Source: Solirubrobacterales bacterium (lineage in GTDB: Bacteria; Actinomycetota; Thermoleophilia; Solirubrobacterales; Solirubrobacteraceae). From it: DNA of 53,414 nucleotides. This document shows positions 17,080-25,514 of this stretch, one piece after another (the stretch's first letter is position 1; each line of letters starts with the position of its first letter). A model generated the notes under the pieces. The model did not search any database, had not been told where the DNA came from, and was given only the letters and a program-made list of their open reading frames with translations. The position numbers were made by a program, and so were the translations under genes. Location of the stretch: positions 1-53,414 of the forward strand of contig DAHUYQ010000055.1 in the NCBI GenBank assembly GCA_027315115.1, written 5' to 3'.

Positions 17080-17670
17080 ATGACCACGACCGAGGCAACC
17101 GAGCAGAGGACCCTGGCGCGGCCCAAGCGGGCCGATGCGCTGCGCAACCACGACAAGGTGCTGGCCGCCGCGCGAGAGGCCTTCGCGGAGGGCGGCGAGT
17201 CGACCTCGCTGGAGGCGATCGCACGCCGCGCGGGCGTCGGCATCGGCACGCTCTACCGCCACTTCCCCACCCGCCAAGCGCTGCTGGAGGCGCTCTACCT
17301 CGACGAGGTCGAGGAGGTCTCCCGCTCAGCGCAGGAACTGACGGACGGCGACCCCTGGGAGGCGCTGACCATGTGGTTTCAGCGCCTCATCGGCTACTTG
17401 GCCACCAAGCAGGCGCTCGCGCACGACCTGGTCAACTACCTCGGCCAGGACGCCGCGCTCTTCCAGACCTGCCGCGCCTCGCTCTTCGCGGCCGGCGAGC
17501 CGTTGCTGCGGCGCGCCCAGGAGGCCGGCGTCGTGCGCCCGGACGTGAACATCGCGCAGGTGATGCAGATGGTGATCGCGATCGGCAAGACGCCCTCCGG
17601 CGCCCCCGGCGAGACCGAGCACCTGGTCCGCATCGCCCTGGACGGCCTGCGCTACCAGGCGCAGGGCTAG
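17080..17670 (+). CDS. TetR/AcrR-family transcriptional regulator
   Basis: 196 residues. N-terminal helix-turn-helix: KVLAAAREAFAEGGESTSLEAIARRAGVGIGTLYRHFPTR, the classic TetR signature ending YRHFP at about residue 60. The C-terminal ligand domain (FQRLIGYLATKQALAHDLVNYLG...AQEAGVVRPDVNIAQVMQMV) resembles the SbtR-like group. A GGAGG lies about 11 nt upstream of the ATG. The regulated genes are not evident: its neighbours are a convergent SnoaL-like gene and a divergent phosphatase. Confidence 0.92.
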   Translation: MTTTEATEQRTLARPKRADALRNHDKVLAAAREAFAEGGESTSLEAIARRAGVGIGTLYRHFPTRQALLEALYLDEVEEVSRSAQELTDGDPWEALTMWFQRLIGYLATKQALAHDLVNYLGQDAALFQTCRASLFAAGEPLLRRAQEAGVVRPDVNIAQVMQMVIAIGKTPSGAPGETEHLVRIALDGLRYQAQG

Positions 17671-17707
17671 ACCGGCCGGCCGCTCGACCCGGACCCGCGC
17701 ACGCGCG

Positions 17708-18211
17708 TCAGCCGAGCCCCAGCAGGCGCATCGAGACGACGTCCGCGACGGCGAGCAGCGCCCTCAGCGGCCAGATGAGCACGCTCACCAGCAGCCCGCG
17801 CAGAGGGCTTCGCCTGGCAGCCAGCGCCGGTCCGACCGCGCTGACGAAGACGCCGATGCCGGTCAGCGGCCGGATCATCACCACCACCTCGGAGATCATC
17901 CCCCCCGCGTCGTAGCGCAGCAGGTCGCTGCCTTCGATCCGGTGGCCGGCCAGCTCTCCCGTCCAGTAGAACGCATGAGAGGCGCCGTCGCGCAGCTCGC
18001 CCGTCACATCCACCGCGCCGAAGGCTTCGAAGAGCACGCCGTAAACCTCACGCGCCGCCGCGCGCCCGGTGAACGGCGCCCCCAGCACCGGCGAGCGCAG
18101 CACCACGTCCGGCGCGAGCGCCTGCATCCAGGCGTCCAGGTCACGGGTGCGCCAAGCCGTGTGGAAGGGATGCTCGCCGATCACAGACCAATTGTGACGG
18201 CTGCGCGCCAC
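17708..18211 (-). CDS. SnoaL-like / NTF2-fold protein with a hydrophobic tail
   Basis: HPFHTAWRTRDLDAWMQALAPDVVLRSPVLGAPFTGRAAAREVYGVLFEAF is the standard N-terminal half of SnoaL-like NTF2-fold domains. The strand GSDLLRYDAGGMISEVVVMIRP follows. After the domain come two hydrophobic stretches (GIGVFVSAVGPALAA and GLLVSVLIWPLRALLAVADVV), which may anchor it to the membrane. GTG 18211 gives 167 residues; GTG 18184, which begins right before the family core, is a good alternative (158 residues). Function is unknown; ligand binding or an isomerase-like role is typical. Confidence 0.8.
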   Translation of the reverse strand: MARSRHNWSVIGEHPFHTAWRTRDLDAWMQALAPDVVLRSPVLGAPFTGRAAAREVYGVLFEAFGAVDVTGELRDGASHAFYWTGELAGHRIEGSDLLRYDAGGMISEVVVMIRPLTGIGVFVSAVGPALAARRSPLRGLLVSVLIWPLRALLAVADVVSMRLLGLG

Positions 18212-18298
18212 CGGAGCGCACCCTGCCGCAGCTCAGCGTCGAGGGCGGGCAGTACTTCGCCGCGCAGCAGAGCGACGGGGCGTAGCCTCCTACGCCCG

Positions 18299-18324
18299 TG
18301 TCCCCAGTCCCGGGACTGGGGACA
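18299..18324. repeat. 26-bp perfect palindrome, REP-like
   Basis: Arm TGTCCCCAGTCCC followed directly by its complement, with no loop. It lies in the 147-bp gap between the SnoaL-like gene (ends 18211) and the methyltransferase stop (18359). No T-run follows, so it is not a standard terminator. The form resembles dispersed REP-type palindromes; only one copy is in this window. Confidence 0.8.
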
Positions 18325-18358
18325 GCCGCCAAGCCCGCCGCCGCGAGCCCGCAGCGAA

Positions 18359-19123
18359 CTACGCCGAGGCAGCCGCCGTCGCGTCGATTTCCAGGCGGAT
18401 GTAGGCGATCTCGGGCTGCGGGCCGAGCGCCGCGTGCACCTCGTCGATGTAACGCTCGCGCAGATCCTGCGGCAGGCGCAGCAGGTGGGCGCTCAGCGCG
18501 TTGACCTTCAGCCACGTGCGAATGTCGTCTTCGTATGGCACCGGGCGAGGCACCAGGTCGGTTCGCACGTCGGTGAACCCGGCGGCGCGCAGGCGCCGCG
18601 TCGTCTCCTCCGTGCCCGCGTAGTTCCAGGGCGAGAAGCCCTGCAGGTAGGAGGCGAACGGCTCCGTCGCTCCCACCTGCAGAGTCGCGTCGAGCAGCTC
18701 CGGCGTGTTCCCCTGCCCGCCGCACTGAGCCACGAGGCGACCGCCGGGGGCCAGCACGCCGCGCAGGCGGGCGAACAGCAGATCGTGATCGGCGATCCAG
18801 TGAAAGACGGCGTTGGAGAAGACGGCATCCACGCGCCGCCCGCCGAGATCCAGCTCGGTGAGATCGCAGACGATCAGCTCCACGCTCGCACCCAGGCGCT
18901 GCCTGGCAGCCGCGATCATCCCGGCCGAGCCGTCCACGCCGATCACGTGCCCGCGCGGCAGCCGCTGCGCCAACGCCTGGGTGACCCTGCCGGAGCCGCA
19001 GCCGGCGTCCAGGACGGTCTCCTGCCCGTTCAGCAAGAGACGATCGAGCACCGCCAGGCCGTTTCGCTCCAGCGGCGCCGATATGCGGTCATAGGTCGCT
19101 CCGTCCCATTCGTGCGGCGGCAT
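18359..19123 (-). CDS. Class I SAM-dependent methyltransferase, trans-aconitate methyltransferase-like
   Basis: 254 residues. SAM motif I VLDAGCGSGRVTQAL, acidic motif II in VIGVDGSAGMI, motif III in LTELDLGGRRVDAVFSNAVFHWIADH, and APGGRLVAQCGGQGN. The opening WDGATYDRISAPLERNGL and the FHWI segment are typical of the Tam (trans-aconitate 2-methyltransferase) group, though the substrate cannot be fixed. The gene is transcribed away from the VOC gene through a 130-bp AT-richer divergent region. TAACGT lies 7 nt before the ATG, so it is probably leaderless. Confidence 0.88.
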   Translation of the reverse strand: MPPHEWDGATYDRISAPLERNGLAVLDRLLLNGQETVLDAGCGSGRVTQALAQRLPRGHVIGVDGSAGMIAAARQRLGASVELIVCDLTELDLGGRRVDAVFSNAVFHWIADHDLLFARLRGVLAPGGRLVAQCGGQGNTPELLDATLQVGATEPFASYLQGFSPWNYAGTEETTRRLRAAGFTDVRTDLVPRPVPYEDDIRTWLKVNALSAHLLRLPQDLRERYIDEVHAALGPQPEIAYIRLEIDATAAASA

Positions 19124-19130
19124 GGGTGGT

Positions 19131-19158
19131 ACGTTATCACATACGATCGTTTGTTATC
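19131..19158. promoter_or_regulatory. Divergent promoter/operator with repeated GTTATC boxes
   Basis: GTTATC at 19133-19138 and 19153-19158, 20 bp apart (two helical turns), with the palindrome ACGATCGT (19143-19150) between. On the minus strand the proximal copy forms the -10 box TAACGT of the methyltransferase. The island is clearly AT-richer than its surroundings. Binding of a repressor to both boxes is inference. Confidence 0.45.
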
Positions 19159-19256
19159 GCATGGACGACGTGACGCGTGCCGCCGCCCACCGGCGCCGCG
19201 CGCGTCTCGCGTGCGATCATCGCGAAAGCAACGCGATCCGATCAGGAGGCAGCGCC

Positions 19257-19652
19257 ATGACAACGCTCACCGGGCCGATCACCGGAGTCGACTTCGTCTC
19301 GATCCCCACCCACGACCTCGACGCAGCCGTCGAGTTCTACGGCAGCACCCTGGGGATGCCCCGCTCGATGTACCGCAAGGACCGTAACTTCGCGGAGTTC
19401 GAGACCGGCAACCTCACGCTCAGCATCATCGACGCCGAGGCGATGGGCCTCGAGCACCACCCCACCAGCAACCTCGCCCTGCACGTCGACGACGTGCAAG
19501 AGACGCGCAGCCTGCTGGAAGGGCGCGGCGTCCAGTTCCAGGGAGACACGTTCGACACGGGCGTCTGCCACATGGCCTTCTTCGCCGACCCGGACGGCAA
19601 CGTGCTGATGCTGCATCACAAATACGTCCCGCGCACCCCCGAAAACGCATGA
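19257..19652 (+). CDS. VOC (glyoxalase/bleomycin-resistance fold) protein
   Basis: 131 residues, one vicinal-oxygen-chelate module pair: GVDFVSIPTHDLDAAVEFYGSTLGM, EFETGNLTLSIIDAE, LALHVDDVQETRSLLEGRGVQFQGD, then AFFADPDGNVLMLHHKY. His, Glu and late acidic or His positions could hold a metal ion. The frame runs upstream to 19122, but AGGAGG at 19244-19249 sits 7 nt before ATG 19257, which decides the start. Its stop overlaps the DUF4235 start by 4 bp. The substrate is unknown. Confidence 0.92.
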   Translation: MTTLTGPITGVDFVSIPTHDLDAAVEFYGSTLGMPRSMYRKDRNFAEFETGNLTLSIIDAEAMGLEHHPTSNLALHVDDVQETRSLLEGRGVQFQGDTFDTGVCHMAFFADPDGNVLMLHHKYVPRTPENA

Positions 19653-19930
19653 TCGCCAAGATCCTCTTCGCCCCCTTCGCCATGATCGGCGGCCTCATCG
19701 CCGGCGTGCTCGGCAAGCGCGTCTTCAAGGCTGCCTGGGGCGTGATCGATGATCGCGATCCGCCGCGGGCCAACGAGAGCCAGGCGCGATGGAGCCGGGT
19801 CGTGATCGCGCTGGCGCTGCAGGGCGCGATCTTCACCGCCAGCCGCGGCGTCGTGGACCGCATGCTGCGCAAGGGCTTCGCCCACCTCACCGGCTACTGG
19901 CCCGGCGAGCGGCGGGCCGGACGCTCCTGA
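19649..19930 (+). CDS. DUF4235 small membrane protein
   Basis: 93 residues. It opens with a hydrophobic helix, ILFAPFAMIGGLIAGVLGKRVFKAAW, and ALALQGAIFTASRGVVDRMLRKGFAHLTGYWPG closes it. This GK..FK..W...D and A.....A....V.R...R.....TG.WPG pattern is the actinobacterial DUF4235 family. Function is unknown. It is co-transcribed with the VOC gene (ATGA overlap) and convergent with zwf across a hairpin. Confidence 0.85.
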   Translation: MIAKILFAPFAMIGGLIAGVLGKRVFKAAWGVIDDRDPPRANESQARWSRVVIALALQGAIFTASRGVVDRMLRKGFAHLTGYWPGERRAGRS

Positions 19931-19942
19931 CGCACCGCAGTC

Positions 19943-19972
19943 GCGGCGGATGGCGCCCGACGCCAGCGCCGC
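19943..19972. terminator. Hairpin between convergent DUF4235 and zwf
   Basis: Stem GCGGCG (19943-19948) with CGCCGC (19967-19972) and inner stem TGGCG/CGCCA around loop CCCGA. It ends next to the zwf stop codon. There is no T-run; it may serve as a two-way terminator, as is common in GC-rich actinobacteria. Confidence 0.45.
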
Positions 19973-21403
19973 TCAGGCGCTTGTCAGCCACGGCTCGCGC
20001 CAGGGCCCGTGGCCGCTGGTCAGCGTCTCGGCGCGCGCCGGGCCCCAGCTCCCGGGGGCGTAGCGCTCGACGCGCGGCGGTTGCTCCAGCAACGGCTGGA
20101 CCACGCGCCAGGTCTCTTCGATGCTGTCCTGGCGCGCGAACTGGGTGCTGTCTCCCTGCATCGCGGCGTGCAGCAGCACCTCGTATGGCGCGGGCACCTC
20201 GCCGTCATGGCTGGAGAGCTCCATGTCCAGCTCGATTTCGCGTGGGTGAGGCGATCCCGCGCGGCGCGCGTCGAGCACGATCCGCACGCCTGTGGCGGGG
20301 TCGATCTTGACCACCATCTGGCTTGGCTGCGGGCGCCGGTGGCCTTCGGGCAGGAACCCGAGCCGCGGGGGATGCTTGAACACCAGCCGCATCTCTGTCT
20401 GGGTGACCGGCATGCGCTTGCCGGTGCGAATGAAGAAAGGCACTCCCGCCCAGCGCCAATTGTCTATTTCCAGGCGCAGGGCCGCGAACGTCTCGGTCTC
20501 CGAGTCGTCCGCCACGCCGTCGATGTCGAGGTAGCCCTCGTACTGGCCGCGTACGTAGCGGGCCGGGTCGGCGTCGCGCATCGCCCGGAAGACGTCGAGC
20601 TTGGCGTTCTTGATCGAGGTCGGGTCTCCCCCGGCGGGCGGCTCCATCGCGGCGGCCGCGAGCGTCTGCATCAGGTGGTTGACGACCACGTCGCGCAGCG
20701 CGCCGACGGGATCGTAGAAGCGCCCGCGGTCCTCGACGCCGAACTCCTCGGCCATCGTGATCTGCACGCACTCGACGTTCTGGCGGTTCCAGACCGGCTC
20801 GATCATCGCGTTGGCGAAGCGCAGGTAGAGGATCTCTTCAAGGCCCATCTTGCCGAGGAAGTGGTCGATCCGGTAGATCTGGGACTCCTGCAGGAAGCGG
20901 TGCAGGTCCGCGGCCAGCTCGCGTGCGGAGGCGAGGTCGTGGCCGAAGGGCTTCTCCACCACCACGCGCGCCTGCGCGGGCAGCAGCTCGGCCTTCGAGA
21001 GACCTTCGACCACCGTCGCGAAGAGGCTGGGCGGCACCTCCAGGTAGTAGACCGGCGTCCGCGCCTGCCCGACCTGCTCCGCGATGCGCTGGAAGGTCTC
21101 CTGCTCGCCGAAGTCGCCACTCACATATGAGAGCCTGGCCGCCAGACGGTCGAACACCGAGCGCTGGATCTTCTCGCCGGTCGCCTCGATCGCTTCGTGG
21201 GCATGCGTGCGCAGGCGCTCCACGTCCCAGTCGTCAACCGCTACGCCGACGATCGGACAGTCCAGGAGACCGCGACGCTCCAGGCGGTAAAGGGAGCGCA
21301 GCGTCATCTTGCGCGCAAGGTCGCCCGTGATGCCGAAGATCACGAGCACGTCGGCGGCGCTGGCTGCGTCGGGGTTCGCTGCGGCCACGGCAGCAGGCAG
21401 CAT
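19973..21403 (-). CDS. zwf: Glucose-6-phosphate 1-dehydrogenase
   Basis: 476 residues, cytosolic. Oxidises glucose 6-phosphate and makes NADPH at the entry of the pentose phosphate pathway. Rossmann motif [15 protein letters not shown] (canonical GASGDLAKR variant), [11 protein letters not shown] with the active-site Lys region, and catalytic [10 protein letters not shown]; later come [12 protein letters not shown] and the C-terminal [14 protein letters not shown]. It begins at ATG 21403 after an alanine-rich stretch. No ribosome-binding site is seen. It lies downstream of the 2-oxoacid:ferredoxin oxidoreductase genes with a 63-bp GC-rich gap, so it may be read from that operon. No opcA partner is nearby. 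Confidence 0.97.
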   Translation of the reverse strand: MLPAAVAAANPDAASAADVLVIFGITGDLARKMTLRSLYRLERRGLLDCPIVGVAVDDWDVERLRTHAHEAIEATGEKIQRSVFDRLAARLSYVSGDFGEQETFQRIAEQVGQARTPVYYLEVPPSLFATVVEGLSKAELLPAQARVVVEKPFGHDLASARELAADLHRFLQESQIYRIDHFLGKMGLEEILYLRFANAMIEPVWNRQNVECVQITMAEEFGVEDRGRFYDPVGALRDVVVNHLMQTLAAAAMEPPAGGDPTSIKNAKLDVFRAMRDADPARYVRGQYEGYLDIDGVADDSETETFAALRLEIDNWRWAGVPFFIRTGKRMPVTQTEMRLVFKHPPRLGFLPEGHRRPQPSQMVVKIDPATGVRIVLDARRAGSPHPREIELDMELSSHDGEVPAPYEVLLHAAMQGDSTQFARQDSIEETWRVVQPLLEQPPRVERYAPGSWGPARAETLTSGHGPWREPWLTSA

Positions 21404-21466
21404 ATGGGCTTTGCGGCGGCGCCGCGCCGCGCGCGACGGCGCACGCCGTGCCGCCCCCGACGTGAC

Positions 21467-23104
21467 TCAGATCTCCTCCGGCACCATCTCGATCGCGCCG
21501 CAGGGACACTCCGTCACGCACATGCCGCAGCCCTTGCAGTAGTCCAGGTCGAAGGCGTAGGGCTCGCCGTCGGGCCCCGGCTTCAGCACGGCGTTGTCGG
21601 GACAGACCCCGAAGCAGTTGTCGCAGGAGAAGCAGTTTCCGCAGGAGAGGCAGCGCCTGGCCTCGAACAGCGCGGAGGACTCGTCCAACCCCTTGACCAC
21701 CTCCTCGAAGGTGCTCTGGCGGCGCACGTCGGCCAGCAGCGGCCGGACCGTGCGCGGCGCGTCGGTGTAGTACCAGGGGTTGATGTGCTCGAAGGTCGCA
21801 AGCTGCGCCTCCTGCTCGGCACGCGGCTCGATGCCGCGCAGCCACCCGTCGATGCAGCGCGCCGCCGCGGCGCCGTGGCCGATCGCGACCGCCACGTTGC
21901 GCTCCGCGGGAACCATGTCGCCGCCCGCGAAGACTCCAGGGGCGCCGGTCATCATCCACTCGTCGACCTTGACGACGTGGTCTTGGACCTCCACCCCGGG
22001 CACCCCTGAGAGCAGCGCGAGATCCGCGTCCTGGCCGATGGCGAGCACGAGCGCGTCGGCGTCGAGCTCCTCGTAGCGACCGGTCGGCTGCGGGAAGCCG
22101 TCCCCGTCCAGCTCCATCGCCTCTAGGCGCAGATGCCCGCCCTCGGCTGCGGCGATCGTGCTCAGCCAACGAAACGCGATCCCCTCCTCCTGCGCCTGTC
22201 GCAGCTCCTCTGGATGCGCGGGCATCCGCTCGCGGGTGCGGCGGTAGACGACCACCGGCTCCTGCGGCGAGAGTCGTCGCGCGGTGCGGGCGGCGTCCAG
22301 GGCGGTGTCGCCGCCGCCGTAGACGACCACCCGGCCGAGTTGCGGCCTGGCGCCCGCCTCCACATCCTGGAGCAGGTCCAGCGCGTTGATCACGTGGGCT
22401 GCGGTTCCGCCCGGTATCTCGGTGTGCCTGGCCACGTGCGCGCCGAGCGCCAGGAACGCGGCGTCATAGCCGCCCTCCCGCATCGCCTCCTGCAGGTCGC
22501 TCACCCGCTGCTCGCAGCGCAGCTCCACCCCGAGCGCGAGGATCCGCTCGATCTCCGCGTCCAGCACGTCGCGGGGCAGCCTGTAGGCGGGTATCCCGTA
22601 GCGCATCATCCCGCCGGGCTTGCCGGCCTGCTCGCACAGCGTGACGTGATGTCCGCGCAGCGCCAGATGGTAGGCGGCGGAGAGCCCAGAGGGACCGGCG
22701 CCGACGATCAGCACCCGGCGGCCGCTGGCGGGCTGCGGCTGCGGGAGCTCCCAGCCGTGCCGGATGCCCTCGTCGCCGAGGAAGCGCTCGACCGCGTTGA
22801 TGCCGACCGCCTCGTCGATCTGCACGCGGTTGCACGCGCTCTCGCAGGGGTGGTAGCAGACGCACCCCATGATCGCCGGGAACGGATTGTCGGCGACGAG
22901 CAGCCGCCAGGCCCGCTCGTACCCCTCCCCGCCCGCCTCGGCCTCGTAGAGCCATCCCTGAATGTCCTCGCGCGCCGGGCAGCCGTGGTTGCACGGCGGC
23001 ATCCGGCGCACGTAGACGGGACGCTCGGTGCGCCAGTCGCCGGTGCGGTTGGCCAGGCTGGAGCCGACGTCCAGCGTGATCGCGAACGGGCGCGGGCGGC
23101 TCAC
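21467..23104 (-). CDS. GltD-like NAD(P)H/FAD oxidoreductase fused to a 2[4Fe-4S] ferredoxin domain
   Basis: 545 residues. N-terminal [4Fe-4S] region: CNHGCPAREDIQGWL and GCVCYHPCESACNR. FAD site VLIVGAGPSGLSAAYHLALRGH and NAD(P)H site VVVYGGGDTALDAARTARR, then the AGGDMVPAERNVAVAIGHG FAD end motif. The C-terminal ferredoxin has CFSCDNCFGVCP and CKGCGMCVTECP; two extra Cys (CLSCGNC) precede the first cluster. The frame extends upstream to 24013 only as a shadow of the beta-subunit gene; GTG 23104 gives a GTGA overlap with it. It is the last of four overlapping genes. It probably carries electrons between NAD(P)H and the thiamine-diphosphate subunits, replacing both a separate delta-ferredoxin and a PadH-like subunit. 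Confidence 0.88.
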   Translation of the reverse strand: MSRPRPFAITLDVGSSLANRTGDWRTERPVYVRRMPPCNHGCPAREDIQGWLYEAEAGGEGYERAWRLLVADNPFPAIMGCVCYHPCESACNRVQIDEAVGINAVERFLGDEGIRHGWELPQPQPASGRRVLIVGAGPSGLSAAYHLALRGHHVTLCEQAGKPGGMMRYGIPAYRLPRDVLDAEIERILALGVELRCEQRVSDLQEAMREGGYDAAFLALGAHVARHTEIPGGTAAHVINALDLLQDVEAGARPQLGRVVVYGGGDTALDAARTARRLSPQEPVVVYRRTRERMPAHPEELRQAQEEGIAFRWLSTIAAAEGGHLRLEAMELDGDGFPQPTGRYEELDADALVLAIGQDADLALLSGVPGVEVQDHVVKVDEWMMTGAPGVFAGGDMVPAERNVAVAIGHGAAAARCIDGWLRGIEPRAEQEAQLATFEHINPWYYTDAPRTVRPLLADVRRQSTFEEVVKGLDESSALFEARRCLSCGNCFSCDNCFGVCPDNAVLKPGPDGEPYAFDLDYCKGCGMCVTECPCGAIEMVPEEI

Positions 23105-24162
23105 GGCCCGCGCTCCCCGTCGGCGAGGACATGAAGCAGATCGCCCTCCCGCGGCTCGGCCTCGGCAAGCAGCCCGAAGCGCTGCACGTTGCGGTCGGCT
23201 TGCGCCTGCAGCGCGGCCACCAGGTCGGGACGCCCGCCGTCGGCGAACAGGTGCGCGTAGCGACGCTGAGGACGCAGGTACTCCTCCACCGGCAGCTTGC
23301 GCCGGATCTGGGAGACGGCGGCAAGGCGCCCGTGCAGGGCCTCGAAGACCGGGAAGAGACCCGTCTCCTTGGCCAGGCGCGCGATCCGGATGGTCTGCGC
23401 GGGGTCCGATCCCCAGCCCAGCGGGCAGGGCACCAGCACGTGCAGGTAACGCGGCCCGCGGAAGCTCATCGCGCGGATCACCTTCGCCTCCAGGTCGCGC
23501 AGCTCGGCGACGGTCGCGGTGGCGACATACGGGATCTCGTGCGCCATCGCGATCAGCGGCGCGCTCTTGCCCTGACCGAGCTCGTTGCCGGGATGGCCGC
23601 CGAGCGGCTCGGTCGTGGCGGTGCGCGCCGCCGGCGGCGTGGCGGCCGAGCGCTGCACGCCGGTGTTCATGTACGCCTGGTTGTCGTAGCAGACGTAGAG
23701 CACGTCGTCGCCGCGCTCGAACATCCCCGACAGGCAGGCCATGCCGATGTCCACGGTGCCTCCGTCGCCGCCCTGGCCGACGACGCGCACCTCGCTTGCG
23801 CGGCCCTTGGCGCGCAGCGCGGCGGCGACCCCGGAGGCCACGGCCGGGGCGTTGCCGAACAGCGAATGGATCCACGGCAGCCGCCAAGACGACTCCGGGT
23901 AGGGCGTCGAGAAGACCTCCAGGCATCCCGTCGCGTTCGCTGCGATCACCTGGCCACCCGTGGCGCGCATCGCCGCGTCGAGCACGTAGCGGGCGCCGAG
24001 CGCCTCGCCGCATCCCTGACAGGCTCGGTGGCCCTTGGTGATCGCGTTGGCGCGGGACTCGCCGGCCTGCACGGTGCGCTGCTCCTCGGCCAGCAGCCGA
24101 CCGCCGACCGCGAGGGTGCCGGTCTGGTAGAAACGCTCGCGCTGCTCGGGCGGCCGGCTCAT
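23101..24162 (-). CDS. 2-oxoacid:ferredoxin oxidoreductase, beta subunit (PorB/PadI-like)
   Basis: 353 residues, thiamine-diphosphate-binding subunit. CQGCGEALGARYVLDAAM with the first Cys pair, NATGCLEVFSTPYP, the TPP/Mg motif GQGGDGGTVDIGMACLSGMFERGDDVLYVCYDNQAYMNTG, and VLVPCPLGWG. The four Cys expected for the subunit's [4Fe-4S] cluster are present in this layout. With the alpha and gamma subunits it would oxidise or make a 2-oxoacid (pyruvate, phenylglyoxylate or similar) using CoA and ferredoxin. The ATG overlaps the alpha stop by 4 bp. Substrate cannot be set from sequence alone. Confidence 0.92.
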   Translation of the reverse strand: MSRPPEQRERFYQTGTLAVGGRLLAEEQRTVQAGESRANAITKGHRACQGCGEALGARYVLDAAMRATGGQVIAANATGCLEVFSTPYPESSWRLPWIHSLFGNAPAVASGVAAALRAKGRASEVRVVGQGGDGGTVDIGMACLSGMFERGDDVLYVCYDNQAYMNTGVQRSAATPPAARTATTEPLGGHPGNELGQGKSAPLIAMAHEIPYVATATVAELRDLEAKVIRAMSFRGPRYLHVLVPCPLGWGSDPAQTIRIARLAKETGLFPVFEALHGRLAAVSQIRRKLPVEEYLRPQRRYAHLFADGGRPDLVAALQAQADRNVQRFGLLAEAEPREGDLLHVLADGERGP

Positions 24163-25514
24163 ACGGGCCCCGCCATCACCATGCGCAGATCGCGCAGGAT
24201 GCTCTCGGCGTGCGGTCCCGACACGCCTTTGCGGGCGCGCTCCAGCTCGCGCTCCACGACCTCGGCCCGCAAGTCCAGGAAGTACAGCTCCTCCAGATCG
24301 CCGGCCAGCGCGCGGCGCAGCAGCCCACGCAGGGAGCGGCGCGTGATCGCCCTGCCGCCGAGCCCGGCGATCACCGTGTGCAGGCGCGGGCGCCCCTGGT
24401 CCTGCACCCGCGCTGGATCCGGCGCTCGCGCTGGATCCGGCGCTCGCGCTCGATCCGGGGCTCGCGCTCGATCCGGCCCGCCCGCCTGGTCCGGCGCCAG
24501 CGCAAGCGCGGCGCGCACGTTGTCGGTGACGATCCCGCCCGCCCCCACCGCGAAGGCGCGCTCCAGCACGATCACGCGCTCCGCGTCGCCGATCGCCTGC
24601 GCAAGCTCCTGACGCGGGAACGGCCGGAAGGTCTTCAGGCGCACGGCGCCGATCGCGGCGCCCTGCTGCTCGCGCAGCTCGTCGATCGTCTCTTCGAGCG
24701 TGCCGAGCACCGATCCGAGCGCCACCACGATCGTGTCGGCGTCATCGCAGCGATAGCGATCCAGCAGCCCGCCCGACGGCCGGCCGGTGATCTGCTCGTA
24801 CTCGCCCACGATCCGCGGAATCGCGTCGAGCGCCTGCATATGCTTGGCGTGCGCGAGCACGCGCACCTCGGTGAACGCCTCCGGCCCGACCATCGCGCCG
24901 ATCGTGACCGGGTCGGCAGGGTCCAGAAGCTGCAGCGGGGCAAACGCTGGCAGGAAGGCGTCGACCTGCTCCTGGCTTGGCACCTCCAACGGCTCGACTG
25001 CGTGGGTGAGCACGAACCCGTCCATGCAGACCATCACCGGCAGCGAGAGCTCCTCGGCGACCCGGAACGCCTGCACGTGCATGTCCAGCGCCTCCTGGTT
25101 GTCGGCCGCATAGAGCTGCACCCAGCCACAGTCGCGCATCGCCATTGAGTCGCTCTGGTCGTTCCAGATGTTGATCGGCGCGCCGATCGCCCGGTTGCCG
25201 ACGGTCATCACGATCGGCAGCCCGAGACCCGATGCGTTGAACAGCGCCTCTGCCATATAGAGCAGGCCCTGGCTCGCGGTGGCGGTGTACGCGCGCGCCC
25301 CGGCCGCGCATGCCCCGATCGCCACCGACATCGCCGCCAGCTCGGACTCGACGTTGACGAACTCGCACGGCGCGAGCGCGCCCGCCCGCACCATCCGCGA
25401 GAGCGCCTCCACGATGTGCGTCTGGGGAGTGATCGGGTAGGCGCAGATCACCTCGGGGCGGCATCTGGCCACCGCCTGCGCGACCGCCTGCGAACCCTCG
25501 ATCTGCTCACGCAT
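24159..25514 (-). CDS. 2-oxoacid:ferredoxin oxidoreductase, alpha subunit (PorA/PadG-like)
   Basis: 451 residues. The PP-type domain opens with AVAQAVARCRPEVICAYPITPQTHIVEALSRMV, and EFVNVESELAAMSVAIGACAAGARAYTATASQGLLYMAE is the classical PorA signature. It continues with NDQSDSMAMRDCGWVQLYA and a C-terminal transketolase-like domain. Odd feature: between VTDNVRAALALAP and LHTVIAGLGGRAI lies a Pro/Asp/Arg/Ala insert made by four 18-bp tandem repeats (separate entry). It overlaps the gamma subunit gene by 8 bp. Ordinary bacterial PorA proteins lack this insert as far as I know. Confidence 0.92.
   Translation of the reverse strand: MREQIEGSQAVAQAVARCRPEVICAYPITPQTHIVEALSRMVRAGALAPCEFVNVESELAAMSVAIGACAAGARAYTATASQGLLYMAEALFNASGLGLPIVMTVGNRAIGAPINIWNDQSDSMAMRDCGWVQLYAADNQEALDMHVQAFRVAEELSLPVMVCMDGFVLTHAVEPLEVPSQEQVDAFLPAFAPLQLLDPADPVTIGAMVGPEAFTEVRVLAHAKHMQALDAIPRIVGEYEQITGRPSGGLLDRYRCDDADTIVVALGSVLGTLEETIDELREQQGAAIGAVRLKTFRPFPRQELAQAIGDAERVIVLERAFAVGAGGIVTDNVRAALALAPDQAGGPDRARAPDRARAPDPARAPDPARVQDQGRPRLHTVIAGLGGRAITRRSLRGLLRRALAGDLEELYFLDLRAEVVERELERARKGVSGPHAESILRDLRMVMAGPV
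24410..24481. repeat. Four 18-bp tandem repeats inside the alpha-subunit gene
   Basis: Units at 24410, 24428, 24446 and 24464. Units one and two are identical (GCGCTGGATCCGGCGCTC); three and four differ by a few bases. They keep frame and encode six-residue units of the PDRARA / PDPARA kind. The total length is 72 bp. Confidence 0.93.

Noticed and set aside
23105..24013. 303-residue upstream extension of the FAD oxidoreductase frame
   Set aside because: It overlaps the TPP-binding beta subunit in another frame and looks like a shadow; the GTGA junction at 23104 is the natural start.
24410..24481. Tandem repeats considered as a CRISPR array
   Set aside because: Units abut without spacers, keep the reading frame and are inside a conserved gene.
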